Shown: positions 32,215-41,671, counted from the stretch's first letter. The stretch is DNA of 51,690 bases from Vibrio neptunius (GCF_000967495.1 NZ_JXXU01000087.1:1-51690); one strand, 5' to 3'. The notes: generated by a model from the sequence alone, not told the origin. Numbers and translations: made by a program.

Positions 32215-33303
32215 TTAGATATCGCGACAAAAATCGATCGCTTGCTTGATGACCGACTCAGGCACACCCTTTACTACTTCTGCACTACCAATACTGGTTG
32301 GTAAGACTAAACGCAGTTCACCAGAGAGCACTTTTTTGTCGCGCATCATGTGCTTCATGAAGTCGTCAAAAGTCATCGTATCTGGTGTATGCACAGGCAA
32401 TTGTGCTCTCTTCAGTATAGAGAGAATTCTTTCTACTTGCTGATCGGTGATAAGCCCCTGAAGTTGAGCCGTTTTGGCCGCCATTACAGTACCGGAAGAA
32501 ACCGCTTCGCCATGCAGCCATTTACCATAGCCTAACTCAGCCTCAATCGCATGACCAAATGTATGACCTAGGTTCAGTAATGCACGAATACCTGACTCTT
32601 TTTCATCCTGAGCTACTACTTCTGCCTTAATTTGACAGCAGCGCGCAATAGCATAGGTCAGCGCCTGCTCATCAAGCTCGTATAGCCTGTTAAGGTTATC
32701 TTCTAGCCAAACAAAAAAGTCCGAATCGTAGATAATACCGTACTTGATGACTTCAGCCATACCAGCCGCAAACTCTCTTTGGGGCAATGTCGCTAGGCAA
32801 TCAGTATCAATGATCACTGATTTAGGCTGATAGAAAGCACCAATCATATTCTTGCCCAACATGTGGTTGACGGCCGTTTTGCCACCCACCGAAGAATCCA
32901 CTTGAGACAATAGCGTCGTTGGGACTTGGACAAAATCAACACCACGCTGATAGCACGCAGCAGAAAAGCCTACCAAATCGCCAATAACACCACCACCGAG
33001 AGCAATGACAACAACATCGCGTGCAAAATTACCTTCGAGAAGATAACTCATCACGGTGTTGAAAGTATCAAGCGACTTATACTGTTCGCCATCAGGAAGC
33101 TCAAGCAGGGAAGCTTCACAGCCTACTTGCTCAAGGAGAGATAAGATTTTATCTGCATACAATGGCGCTACAGTGACATTAGTAATCACAACAACTTTTT
33201 GTTTTGCTGATAAAAGTGAAAGGTGGGCCGGATCATTAAATAATCCGGCACCAATTGAGATTGGATAGCTACGTTCACCTAAACTGACCGTAATCCTTTC
33301 CAT
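32215..33303 (-). CDS. aroB: 3-dehydroquinate synthase
   Basis: NAD- and metal-dependent cyclisation of DAHP to 3-dehydroquinate, the second shikimate pathway step. 362 residues, the standard length. Signatures are DGEQYKSLDT, VVVIALGGGVIGDLVGFSAA (NAD binding), QVPTTLLSQVDSSVGGKTAVNH, and the metal ligands in GHTFGHAIE and KWLHGEAV. It is 31 bases downstream of aroK and 41 upstream of damX, so one transcript is likely. Confidence 0.97.
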   Translation of the reverse strand: MERITVSLGERSYPISIGAGLFNDPAHLSLLSAKQKVVVITNVTVAPLYADKILSLLEQVGCEASLLELPDGEQYKSLDTFNTVMSYLLEGNFARDVVVIALGGGVIGDLVGFSAACYQRGVDFVQVPTTLLSQVDSSVGGKTAVNHMLGKNMIGAFYQPKSVIIDTDCLATLPQREFAAGMAEVIKYGIIYDSDFFVWLEDNLNRLYELDEQALTYAIARCCQIKAEVVAQDEKESGIRALLNLGHTFGHAIEAELGYGKWLHGEAVSSGTVMAAKTAQLQGLITDQQVERILSILKRAQLPVHTPDTMTFDDFMKHMMRDKKVLSGELRLVLPTSIGSAEVVKGVPESVIKQAIDFCRDI

Positions 33304-33334
33304 GGGTATTCTCCAGTTGCTAAAATTTAACGTA

Positions 33335-33853
33335 TTAACGTTCTTCTAGCATTTTTACGATCTGGTTGGCTACCACTTTTGCACTTTGATCGTCAGTACG
33401 CACTGTGTAATCCGCAATTTCTTCGTAAAGAGGGTTGCGTTCACCTGCCAGTGATTCCAGCACGTTACGAGGATCGTCCGTCTGAAGTAGAGGGCGTTTC
33501 TTGTCACGATTGGTGCGTGCTAGTTGCTTTTCGATTGTGGTTTCAAGATAAACAACGATACCGCGTGCAGAGAGACGATTACGGTTTTCTCTACTCTTGA
33601 TAGAGCCACCACCTGTCGCCAGAACAATACCTTGCTCTTCTGTTAGGTCGTTGATCACCTTTTCTTCACGGACACGAAAACCTTCTTCGCCTTCTACGTC
33701 AAATACCCACGCGATATCCGCGCCAGTGCGTTCTTCGATCACTGTATCCGAATCAACAAACTCCATATGAAGTTGTTGAGCCAGGTGTCTACCAATTGTA
33801 CTTTTGCCGGCTCCCATTGGGCCAACAAGAAAAATATTGCGTTTTTCAGCCAT
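33335..33853 (-). CDS. aroK: Shikimate kinase I
   Basis: Phosphorylates shikimate at the 3-hydroxyl. 172 residues. The Walker A loop is GPMGAGKSTIG; the shikimate-binding segment includes DSDTVIEERTG and GGGSIKSRENR, and RDKKRPLL forms the lid. I use the MAEKRNIFLVGP start, identical to E. coli AroK; an ATG three codons upstream is in frame and cannot be excluded. It heads the aroK-aroB-damX-dam-rpe-gph run, with pilMNOPQ just upstream on the same strand. Confidence 0.96.
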   Translation of the reverse strand: MAEKRNIFLVGPMGAGKSTIGRHLAQQLHMEFVDSDTVIEERTGADIAWVFDVEGEEGFRVREEKVINDLTEEQGIVLATGGGSIKSRENRNRLSARGIVVYLETTIEKQLARTNRDKKRPLLQTDDPRNVLESLAGERNPLYEEIADYTVRTDDQSAKVVANQIVKMLEER

Positions 33854-33890
33854 GTTCAGCATTAATTTACAACGTTAATTCAATGACATC

Positions 33891-33936
33891 GCTACAAGAA
33901 AATCAGGTTTTTTCTGATTTCAGATATGCTTGTAGC
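33891..33936. repeat. Nested inverted repeat between pilQ and aroK
   Basis: GCTACAAG (33891-33898) pairs with CTTGTAGC (33929-33936), and inside it AAATCAG pairs with CTGATTT. No strong T-run follows on either strand. It may be the end of the pil transcript or part of the aroK leader. Confidence 0.45.
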
Positions 33937-34014
33937 ACCTATTCCTCACAGATAATTCGTGATAAGACCCGAAATTATCTAGATAAGGTGACACTAATGC
34001 AAATTTATTTTTAT

Positions 34015-35361
34015 CTATCTGTTGATTGATTCAGGAACCACCACTTTTGGCGTGACAAAAATCAGCAACTCACTTTTGCGCATTTTCTGATAATTTCGTC
34101 GAAAAAGTGCACCCAATACAGGAATATCACCTAAAACGGGAACCTGATCGACAGTATCTGTCATGCTGTGCTGATAAATTCCCCCGAGAACAATCGTTTC
34201 ACCGTTATTGACCAATACTTGAGTTCCTATCCGTTGTCTATCTATCGCTACGGCTTCTCCCGTACCTGTTTTCACCACTTCTCCTGGCCTATCTTGTGTA
34301 ACATTCAGATCTAAGATTAGGCGATTATCGACCGTGATATGTGGCGTCACTTTCAAGCTCAAGACTGCTTTTTTAAAACTGACGCTGGTTGCGCCACTTG
34401 AAGAAGCCTCTAAATAAGGGATGTCCGTTCCCTGCTCAATATAAGCAGGCTGCTTATTGGTCGTGATCAAGCGTGGACTAGATATAACCTCAGCTCTCGA
34501 TTCTCTTTGCAGTGCTGACAATTCAAGATCTAAAAGCGTTTCACTGCCCAGTTTTGCCACTTGAAAAGCCGTAGTCGATAGCGAAGTGTTATTAATATTC
34601 GTGCGTAGCAAATCATCCAATGACACTCCGCTATCCCCATACAACTGTAGGCCAGCAAGATTGCCTTCTCTTACCTCTTCAACAGAGCGGTTCCCACCTC
34701 CCCAAAGCACTCCTAACTCCTGTAAGTCTCCTTCATTGAAGCTGACAATTCGAGCTTCAATTTGCACTTGTTTCACCGGTACATCTAACTCCTCAATGAT
34801 CGACTTTATCGCCTGAATATTGCTCACAACATCGCGAATCAGGAGGCTATTCGTTCTGGAATCAATTGACATAGAACCCCGCTCAGAGAGCATGCTGGTT
34901 TCTTCCTGTTTACCGAGTATCGCCGCAATATCTGCTGCTTTGGCAAAACGCAGTGGGACCATTTCTGAGTTCAAAGGTAAGAGTTCCGACAGCATTGCAT
35001 CCTGCTCCTGCTGCTGAAGCTGAAGCTGAGCGATTTCAGCCGCTGGTGCCACAATAAGCACATTACCCTTTATATGCTTTTCAAGGCCTTCCACATGCAG
35101 AATAATATCCAGCAACTGAGACCAGGGGACATTCTTCAACCTCAATGTCATGTTGCCCGTCACAGCATCAGAAACCACTAAATTGAAGTCATTGTAGTCA
35201 GCAATTTGCTGCAGGACCCTGCGAACAGAAATATCCTGAAAGTTAACAGATAGCGTCTCTGACTGAGGCAGTTCTTCAGGACGCTCTGACGAGGCAATGC
35301 GAGCATCTACACACGTAGAGAGCAAGACGAAACCGAAAGTCACTAGACAATATCTCTTCAT
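34015..35361 (-). CDS. pilQ: Type IV pilus secretin PilQ, short form
   Basis: Outer-membrane secretin through which type IV pili and transforming DNA pass. 448 residues from the ATG used (a GTG three codons earlier is possible). A signal peptide (about 1-20) leads almost directly into an STN/N0 domain (about 35-100, LSVNFQDISVRRVLQQIADY). The N1 domain (about 115-190) and the secretin barrel (about 195-445) follow, with the VPVLGDIPVLGALFRR signature near the end. The N-terminal AMIN peptidoglycan-binding domain of typical PilQ is absent, so the layout resembles E. coli HofQ. The start abuts pilP, so this is not a truncated reading frame. Confidence 0.9.
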   Translation of the reverse strand: MKRYCLVTFGFVLLSTCVDARIASSERPEELPQSETLSVNFQDISVRRVLQQIADYNDFNLVVSDAVTGNMTLRLKNVPWSQLLDIILHVEGLEKHIKGNVLIVAPAAEIAQLQLQQQEQDAMLSELLPLNSEMVPLRFAKAADIAAILGKQEETSMLSERGSMSIDSRTNSLLIRDVVSNIQAIKSIIEELDVPVKQVQIEARIVSFNEGDLQELGVLWGGGNRSVEEVREGNLAGLQLYGDSGVSLDDLLRTNINNTSLSTTAFQVAKLGSETLLDLELSALQRESRAEVISSPRLITTNKQPAYIEQGTDIPYLEASSSGATSVSFKKAVLSLKVTPHITVDNRLILDLNVTQDRPGEVVKTGTGEAVAIDRQRIGTQVLVNNGETIVLGGIYQHSMTDTVDQVPVLGDIPVLGALFRRNYQKMRKSELLIFVTPKVVVPESINR

Positions 35362-35370
35362 TGTTGTCAC

Positions 35371-35871
35371 CTAATTGATCACCAGCTTGATGTTTCTGTA
35401 AACAACACATCCAACGCCATCCAGCACAGACTCACGAAGTTCCAACGCATCTGTACTAATGTCCGTAATCAATCTGTTATTGGCAACAGACTGACCTCTC
35501 GTCTTGGTGATTAGTGAACCGTTTGGTAGTTCAATCAGTGCGGCATGTTCTCCTCGTATCGTCATGATTCCTGCTAAACGAAGTTGAGGGTGGGCTGTTG
35601 ACTGGTTGTCAGCCACAATGCCAGTCCTTTCGTCGCACTGTGAAGAGTTACTAACCAAGGCCTTTGAAATAGCGGGTAACGAAAAAGGGTCTCGACTCAT
35701 TGATAAGCTGGCGTTTTGCTGAATAGAGAAAAGGTGTGGACCAAGCTTTTTTGAGGATGCCACAGATGATTGCCTTGCCTCTGATAAAACCAGAGGATGC
35801 TGATTGGCTTTACAACCGCTCAAAGCGATGAGCAGAAACACCAATGGTTTAGTTCGCACTGTCGCCCTCAT
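35371..35871 (-). CDS. pilP: Type IV pilus assembly lipoprotein PilP
   Basis: Inner-membrane lipoprotein that links the PilMNO platform to the PilQ secretin. About 166 residues from the chosen ATG. LVFLLIALSGC is a lipobox with the Cys acylated after cleavage. The C-terminal domain (about 95-166) is a small beta domain, with LRLAGIMTIRGEHAALIELPNGSL cut into the usual strands. The start overlaps pilO by 23 bases; a GTG four codons later or an upstream ATG at 35898 are alternatives. pilQ follows within 10 bases. Confidence 0.88.
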   Translation of the reverse strand: MRATVRTKPLVFLLIALSGCKANQHPLVLSEARQSSVASSKKLGPHLFSIQQNASLSMSRDPFSLPAISKALVSNSSQCDERTGIVADNQSTAHPQLRLAGIMTIRGEHAALIELPNGSLITKTRGQSVANNRLITDISTDALELRESVLDGVGCVVYRNIKLVIN

Positions 35872-36439
35872 CCAGAGACTGCAAGAGGTACAGCTCACCT
35901 GTCAAAATCAATGTCGTATTGTCGACCTCGGCTCGGCGCCAGTGCAACTCATCGAAATATAAAGAGTCAGGCAATGTCGCCACTGCGTGAAAGAAGGAAG
36001 CGATCTGCTGATATTGGCCTAAAAGCTCAAACTGTAGCGATGATTGCAAAAAGGAGCCTGTGGATTGGCTAGTGCTCTGAACAATACGCTCCATCAACAG
36101 CGAATGCTGTTGAGCCATTCGATTAAGAAGGCTCAACACCTCAGTGATACTGGCAGACTGTACCATTTGCTCCTGTATCTGCACCCTCACTTCTGCTAGT
36201 TGATCAAGTTCTGTCTGGTGCGATGCGAGCAATAAAACTCTTTGCTGTTTTTGCTCTAGCATGATTTGCAGTTGTTGCTCTTTTGCTAGCAAAAAGCTCA
36301 GGTTTGACAACGTCGGTCTCCACACAGTGACATAGCCGAACGCCAATAGAATCAGCATAGAAACGCTAAACAATCCACATTGCTTTACTCTAGGTAAACT
36401 AGTTAGAGAGTCTAAATCAATATCGCGCATATCAACCAA
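35849..36439 (-). CDS. pilO: Type IV pilus assembly protein PilO
   Basis: Bitopic inner-membrane component of the pilus alignment complex, partner of PilN. 196 residues. It has a short cytoplasmic head (1-22), a membrane helix (about 23-42, LFSVSMLILLAFGYVTVW), a long coiled coil (about 50-110, rich in Gln/Glu) and a ferredoxin-like C-terminal domain. It overlaps pilN by eight bases and pilP by 23, showing translational coupling. Sequence conservation is low; the assignment rests on layout and operon position. Confidence 0.88.
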   Translation of the reverse strand: MVDMRDIDLDSLTSLPRVKQCGLFSVSMLILLAFGYVTVWRPTLSNLSFLLAKEQQLQIMLEQKQQRVLLLASHQTELDQLAEVRVQIQEQMVQSASITEVLSLLNRMAQQHSLLMERIVQSTSQSTGSFLQSSLQFELLGQYQQIASFFHAVATLPDSLYFDELHWRRAEVDNTTLILTGELYLLQSLDEGDSAN

Positions 36440-36989
36440 GGTGACCTTCCACCAGCTTGAAGGTCACAGAAAACGACTGATAAACAGTCGCAAAGCGTTC
36501 TACACCATTCACCAAAGACTGTACCCTAAGCTCACTCACCAGAGGTGAATTTTGCAAGTTAGCAAGAAACAGATCGACTTGCTCGGTGGTAGCTGCAACA
36601 CCGGTCAGACTAACTTGCCTGCCTACCATCTCAATTTGGTCGAGATATACAGTTTCCGGTAACAACTCTGAAAGTAAGACAACCAACTGCAATGGCAAGT
36701 AACGCTTGTCATGCAGCGTTTTCAGCTCAGCGATGTCTGCTCGTAGCAACAGCACTTCTTTCTCAACAGCGTTCACTTGGTTGACTTTATGATCTAACTT
36801 ATCGTCCCATGCATTAAGCTGCTCAATACGCGATTGCTGAACACCAATTTGTGACTGCAGATATAATTCAACAGCAACAACCATCAACACAGTCATCGCC
36901 ACAATTAAACCGCAAGAAAAAACAAAATAGCGGACTTTCCGTTGGCGTTGATGTTCGCGCCAAGGTATCAAGTTGATATCAAGCTGCAT
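36432..36989 (-). CDS. pilN: Type IV pilus assembly protein PilN
   Basis: Bitopic inner-membrane protein that connects cytoplasmic PilM with PilO. 185 residues. The N-terminal MQLDINLIPWREHQRQRK contains the INLLPWR-type motif that inserts into PilM. A membrane helix (about 21-44) is followed by a coiled coil (about 50-95) and a ferredoxin-like domain with VYLDQIEMVGRQVSLTGVA. It overlaps pilM by 11 bases and pilO by 8. Confidence 0.92.
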   Translation of the reverse strand: MQLDINLIPWREHQRQRKVRYFVFSCGLIVAMTVLMVVAVELYLQSQIGVQQSRIEQLNAWDDKLDHKVNQVNAVEKEVLLLRADIAELKTLHDKRYLPLQLVVLLSELLPETVYLDQIEMVGRQVSLTGVAATTEQVDLFLANLQNSPLVSELRVQSLVNGVERFATVYQSFSVTFKLVEGHLG

Positions 36990-37905
36990 GACCTTTCTCC
37001 ATACAGCCTAAACCACTCAACGCTAAACCTAGCGCTATGGCATATTGTGGTCCAAATTCACGCTCCGCTTTTCTCTGCTGGCAGTCAAACAAGTCATACA
37101 ACTCTAATGCCACGCAGGTCAGACCAAGTGTAGACGACAAAAGAGCAGCAAATGGCCCTAACAAAGCCTTTTCTCCACTTAACCAAACACCTTCAGGCTC
37201 TAGATCAAGTAGATTAATCGTCACAAGAAGTCGCTCAAACAATTTTTCAACCGCGATTTCGGAGCCGTTGAGGGGAAGCTCTTTATATACAAACCCTTGC
37301 TTTTCAGTTTCAACACACACAGCAACATGATCTAAATTAAAGTTCATCAGCATCCAATTGGACTCACCAGAGCTTCGAGTAATATGCCGCATAAGCTGAG
37401 CAAGATTGTGTGAGTATGGGTTGACCAAGATAGGTTTAAAACCAGACTGGAGAAAAGGGGCTATTCGCGCATCTACACATTCTTTTCTGACCGCATATAC
37501 GTGATAATTCGCTTTTACCTGCGTCTGCTCACCAGCAAGAGCAACAAAATCAATGTAAAGCTTCTCCACTGCGACCGGAGTTTGCCGCGCAAAAATCTGA
37601 GCGATCACATATTGGCATTCCTCATCACTTAAATCGCTATCTATCTGTATTTGCTTACTTATTACGGAGTTGTCGGGAACACTTAAGCACACTTTACGAC
37701 TAAATAGTGGCAAAGCCTTTCTTAGTTCTTTGAGTTTCTTTACAATTTTCTGATAATTTAGCCTGTGGTTATCAGTGAAAATATCCACTTCCACTGGCAT
37801 TTGGTGATAACTAACAAGTGTGAAAGTGTCTTTTCTAGGCTTTAAGACCACCGCTCTGATACTCTGGTGGCTAATATCTATGCCTGTAATTAATGATTTG
37901 ACCAT
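36979..37905 (-). CDS. pilM: Type IV pilus assembly ATPase-like protein PilM
   Basis: Cytoplasmic actin-like (FtsA-fold) protein that binds the PilN N-terminus and forms the inner ring of the pilus machine. 308 residues, somewhat short for the family. The N-terminal phosphate-1-like segment is ITGIDISHQSIRAVVLK, and the C-terminal half has VWLSGEKALLGPFAALL and QYAIALGLALSGLG. First gene of pilMNOPQ, divergent from mrcA with a 140-base shared promoter region, an arrangement common in gammaproteobacteria. Confidence 0.92.
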   Translation of the reverse strand: MVKSLITGIDISHQSIRAVVLKPRKDTFTLVSYHQMPVEVDIFTDNHRLNYQKIVKKLKELRKALPLFSRKVCLSVPDNSVISKQIQIDSDLSDEECQYVIAQIFARQTPVAVEKLYIDFVALAGEQTQVKANYHVYAVRKECVDARIAPFLQSGFKPILVNPYSHNLAQLMRHITRSSGESNWMLMNFNLDHVAVCVETEKQGFVYKELPLNGSEIAVEKLFERLLVTINLLDLEPEGVWLSGEKALLGPFAALLSSTLGLTCVALELYDLFDCQQRKAEREFGPQYAIALGLALSGLGCMEKGHAA

Positions 37906-38045
37906 ATAGCTCAGCTCCGTAAATTTGCGTAGCGCCTCGGCTTAGATCGTTGATCTAGTGAAAACATAAACAGATTTGAGCTACTTTTTAGCTTAAAATA
38001 CTTAGATTTGCATAACGGTAAGCTTAATTAATCAGGGATTATCCG

Positions 38046-40556
38046 GTGAAGTTCATAAAGCGATTGTTTATTTTCGTATTGGTTTGCACGGCACTTGGGG
38101 TCGGAACCATTTTTGGTTTCTACCTCTACGTAAAACCAGAGTTGCCCGATGTCGCAACTTTAAAAGATGTCAAACTGCAGACACCTATGCAGATATTCAG
38201 TCAAGACGGCAAACTGATTTCCCAGTTTGGAGAAAAACGTCGCATTCCTGTCAATTACGATGAGATTCCTCAACATCTAATTGAAGCTTTGATCGCGACA
38301 GAGGATAGTCGTTTCTACGATCACCCGGGTATAGACCCTATTGGTATTACCCGAGCAGCAGTTGTAGTGGCACTGTCGGGTTCAGCAAAACAAGGCGCGA
38401 GCACCATAACCCAGCAGCTTGCACGTAATTTCTTCTTATCAAATGAGAAGAAAATTATGCGTAAGATCAAAGAGATATTTATTGCCATTCACATTGAACA
38501 ATTGCTAAGCAAAGAAGAGATCATGGCGCTGTACGTCAACAAGATCTTCTTAGGGTATCGCTCTTATGGATTTGGTGCTGCCGCTCAGACGTACTTTGGT
38601 AAGGATCTGAAAGATCTGACACTGAGTGAGATCGCCACCCTTGCGGGCATGCCAAAAGCGCCCTCTACCATGAACCCTATCTACTCAATTGATCGTGCAA
38701 CTCACCGACGCAACGTAGTGTTAAAACGCATGCTGGATGAAAACTACATCACGCAAGATGAATACGATCAGGCTCGTACAGAAGAGATTATCTCACGCTA
38801 TCATGGGGCAGAAATCGAACTCAGTGCGCCCTATGTTGCAGAGCTGGCTCGTGCTTGGATGGTGTCACGTTATGGCGAAGAAGCTTATACATCAGGTATG
38901 AATATCTACACGACCGTAGATTCAAAACTGCAAGCCGCAGCAAACGAAGCTGCAATTAATAACTTGCTATCTTATGACGAACGTCATGGCTACCGTGGCG
39001 CTGAAAAAGTCCTTTGGCAAAGCGGACAACCAGCATTTGATGAACAGAAAATTGATGACACACTGGACAATGTTCCAACCTATGGGTCGTTGTTTCCTGC
39101 TGTCGTTACCAAGGTCACCTCTCTAGAGGCGACGGTATGGGTGAAAAACCAAGGCGTCAAAACACTCGAGTGGGATGGCATCAAGTGGGCACGTAAATTC
39201 CTCACCGATGACCGCCAAGGCCCAGCACCAAAAGCTGCCACGGATGTTCTGGAAGAAGGTGAACAAATATGGGTCCGTCAGATAGAGACTCCTCTTGAAG
39301 ATGGCGAAACACAAACCACTTGGCACTTAAGTCAGGTGCCGAATGCCAATACAGCGTTTGTTGCCATGGATCCAGAAAATGGCGCAGTCTTGTCTCTAGT
39401 GGGTGGTTTCAACTTCGTCCACAACAAGTTCAACCGCGCTACTCAATCCGTGCGCCAGGTTGGTTCTAGTATCAAACCGTTTATTTACTCGGCAGCTATC
39501 GATAAGGGTCTGACCCTAGCGACATTGGTGAATGATGCACCAATCAACCAGTGGGATAAAAGCCAAGGTACCGCATGGCGTCCTAAGAACTCGCCTCCGA
39601 CTTATATCGGCCCAACTCGCTTAAGAATTGGCTTAGCGCAATCTAAAAACGTGATGGCAGTGCGCGTGTTGCGTGAAGTTGGCCTAGATCAAACACGCCA
39701 GTATCTGACTCGATTTGGCTTTGATATTGATCAGGTGCCACGTTCAGAGACCATCGCACTGGGCGCGGGCAGCCTGACCCCGATGAAGATGGCCCAAGGT
39801 TATTCTGTTTTTGCTAATGGTGGTTATTACGTCGAGCCTTATTACATCAATAAAGTGGAAGGCCCATTTGGCAACATTGAGTTTAAGGCAACCCCAAAAA
39901 CGATCTGCCGCCAAAATTGTGAACCAGAACAGACAGTAGCAAACGAATTCCAAGAGCAGGATGTTGATCCCCAGCAACAACCAAAATACGCACCGCAAGT
40001 ACTCTCAGAGCAAACGGCTTTCTTGGTACGTGAAATGATGTATAGCAATATTTGGGGTGGCGGTAACTGGCGTGAAGGTACTGGTTGGAATGGAACAGGC
40101 TGGCGCGCGCAAGCGTTGAAACGTCGTGATGTCGGCGGAAAAACGGGCACCACCAATGACTCAAAAGATGCGTGGTACAACGGCTACGGTCCAGGCATGG
40201 TCGCCGTAGCTTGGGTCGGTTTTGATGACCATACCCGCAAGCTTGGCCGGACCAAACCAAACAGCAATCTAGGCAAGGAACAAATCTCTGGTGCTGAAGC
40301 AGGCGCAAAAACCGCGCAACCAGCATGGGTAGATTTTATGCATACAGCTTTGACTGGTGTTCCAGCTAAGGAGAAAGAGATACCGTCGAATATTGTCCGT
40401 GTTCGCATTGATCGAAATTCTGGCCTACTGACCAACAAATTCGACTCCAGTTCGATGTTTGAATATTTTCTTGAAGGCACAGAACCGACAGAATTCGTCA
40501 CGGATGAAATTACTGACAGTATCTACACTTCAGCAGAAAGCGAAGAGCTGTTCTAG
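38046..40556 (+). CDS. mrcA: Penicillin-binding protein 1A
   Basis: Bifunctional peptidoglycan glycosyltransferase/transpeptidase. 836 residues. An N-terminal membrane anchor (about 7-29) is followed by the GT51 domain, with catalytic Glu in ATEDSRFYDHPG (near 85) and GASTITQQLARNFFLS. The transpeptidase domain has SSIK (near residue 473) as the SxxK nucleophile motif, SKN in AQSKNVMAVRV and KTG in GGKTGTTND (near 697). An OB-like insert separates the two domains. Classically mrcA/ponA is divergent from pilMNOPQ, as here. A strong bidirectional terminator follows. Confidence 0.97.
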   Translation: MKFIKRLFIFVLVCTALGVGTIFGFYLYVKPELPDVATLKDVKLQTPMQIFSQDGKLISQFGEKRRIPVNYDEIPQHLIEALIATEDSRFYDHPGIDPIGITRAAVVVALSGSAKQGASTITQQLARNFFLSNEKKIMRKIKEIFIAIHIEQLLSKEEIMALYVNKIFLGYRSYGFGAAAQTYFGKDLKDLTLSEIATLAGMPKAPSTMNPIYSIDRATHRRNVVLKRMLDENYITQDEYDQARTEEIISRYHGAEIELSAPYVAELARAWMVSRYGEEAYTSGMNIYTTVDSKLQAAANEAAINNLLSYDERHGYRGAEKVLWQSGQPAFDEQKIDDTLDNVPTYGSLFPAVVTKVTSLEATVWVKNQGVKTLEWDGIKWARKFLTDDRQGPAPKAATDVLEEGEQIWVRQIETPLEDGETQTTWHLSQVPNANTAFVAMDPENGAVLSLVGGFNFVHNKFNRATQSVRQVGSSIKPFIYSAAIDKGLTLATLVNDAPINQWDKSQGTAWRPKNSPPTYIGPTRLRIGLAQSKNVMAVRVLREVGLDQTRQYLTRFGFDIDQVPRSETIALGAGSLTPMKMAQGYSVFANGGYYVEPYYINKVEGPFGNIEFKATPKTICRQNCEPEQTVANEFQEQDVDPQQQPKYAPQVLSEQTAFLVREMMYSNIWGGGNWREGTGWNGTGWRAQALKRRDVGGKTGTTNDSKDAWYNGYGPGMVAVAWVGFDDHTRKLGRTKPNSNLGKEQISGAEAGAKTAQPAWVDFMHTALTGVPAKEKEIPSNIVRVRIDRNSGLLTNKFDSSSMFEYFLEGTEPTEFVTDEITDSIYTSAESEELF

Positions 40557-40573
40557 CGCAACACAGACAAAGC

Positions 40574-40604
40574 AAAGGCGGATGTCATAACATCCGCCTT
40601 TTTT
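40574..40604. terminator. Bidirectional terminator between mrcA and oxyR
   Basis: AAAGGCGGATG (40574-40584) and CATCCGCCTTT (40591-40601) with a 6-base loop, T-run after it, between convergent genes. Confidence 0.88.
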
Positions 40605-40615
40605 ATCTTTACTTA

Positions 40616-41506
40616 TTATTGATTTGTTAGCTGATGCTTTATGGTTGACGCCAGTTGCTCAAAGCGTGAACGAAGCGGTGAACCCGGACGATAGGCTAAC
40701 ACGATACTGCGTGAGGGAACTGGATTGGTCGCTTTGACATAACAAACGCCGTCTTTCTGTTTTTCTTTAGGTAAAGACAATTCAGGCAATAGAGTGATCC
40801 CAGCGCCGGCTGCTACCATGTTACGCAACGTCTCTAAGCTGGTCGCTTTAAAGCGCTCATCATCTTTCGCTCCAGCAGCGAAACAAAAACCCAGCGCCTG
40901 ATCGCGTAGGCAGTGCCCATCACCCAGTGCGAGAACGGTTTTACCATTCAGCTCTAGCATGTCGATCTCTTCAAGACCAGACCATTCGTGATCGCAAGGT
41001 ACTGCCACGCTCAATGGCTCTTCATATACTGCAATTTCTTTGAATGGTGCCGTTTCGGCCACCGATGCTAAAACCAGACAATCGAGCTTGCCATCTTCCA
41101 ACTGACGCACCAACTGGTTAGTCTGTGCTTCATGTAAGAACAGTTCTAGATCAGGGAATTGTTCCTTCAACGTCGGTACGATTTTCGGCAATAGATAAGG
41201 GCCAACTGTTGGAATAAAGCCTATGTGCATTGGCCCGGTCATGGCTTCACCTTGACCACTGGCCATATCACGGAAGGTTTTCACCTCAGATAGAATACGT
41301 TTGGCCTGACCCACCAGCTGCATGCCTGCATCAGTAAACAGTACTCGGCGACTGCTACGTTCAAGCAAAGCAGTACCCAATTCATCTTCCAGTTTACGAA
41401 TCTGACCACTTAAAGTTGGCTGGCTGACAAAGCAAGCTTCAGCCGCCTTACGGAAATGATTATGCTCAGCAAGAGCAACCAGATACTCAAAATCTCGGAT
41501 ATTCAT
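40616..41506 (-). CDS. oxyR: Hydrogen peroxide sensor OxyR
   Basis: LysR-type regulator activated when peroxide oxidises a cysteine pair. 296 residues. The N-terminal winged helix (1-60, MNIRDFEYLVALAEHNHFRKA) is followed by the regulatory domain. The sensing pair is exactly Cys199 and Cys208 in GDGHCLRDQALGFC, which separates OxyR from other LysR proteins. It is divergent from the hybrid peroxiredoxin gene, with a matching operator between them. Confidence 0.97.
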   Translation of the reverse strand: MNIRDFEYLVALAEHNHFRKAAEACFVSQPTLSGQIRKLEDELGTALLERSSRRVLFTDAGMQLVGQAKRILSEVKTFRDMASGQGEAMTGPMHIGFIPTVGPYLLPKIVPTLKEQFPDLELFLHEAQTNQLVRQLEDGKLDCLVLASVAETAPFKEIAVYEEPLSVAVPCDHEWSGLEEIDMLELNGKTVLALGDGHCLRDQALGFCFAAGAKDDERFKATSLETLRNMVAAGAGITLLPELSLPKEKQKDGVCYVKATNPVPSRSIVLAYRPGSPLRSRFEQLASTIKHQLTNQ

Positions 41507-41532
41507 CTTGGTAACTTACCTGTCTCAAAGTG

Positions 41533-41569
41533 ATAGAGAAAAACTATTAAAACCATAGCATTAAACGAT
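41533..41569. promoter_or_regulatory. OxyR operator between oxyR and the hybrid peroxiredoxin
   Basis: Four tetramers at exact 7-base spacing, ATAG-N7-CTAT-N7-ATAG-N7-CGAT, match the E. coli OxyR consensus (ATAG/CTAT repeats) at 15 of 16 defined bases. Position is 27 bases before oxyR and about 100 before the peroxiredoxin gene, fitting autorepression of oxyR and activation of the other gene. Confidence 0.88.
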
Positions 41570-41671
41570 TAGAGCTATCAAAAAAAATTTTTAATAATAA
41601 GTCCATACAAACAAGGCAGCTTATACAAAGTGCTATAACGAAATACAACACATTAACCAAAAGGTACGATT

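Noticed and set aside
34015..35898. pilQ missing its N-terminus through a frameshift into pilP
   Set aside because: pilP is complete with its own lipobox and stop, and pilQ has its own signal peptide immediately after. The short pilQ is a genuine gene boundary.
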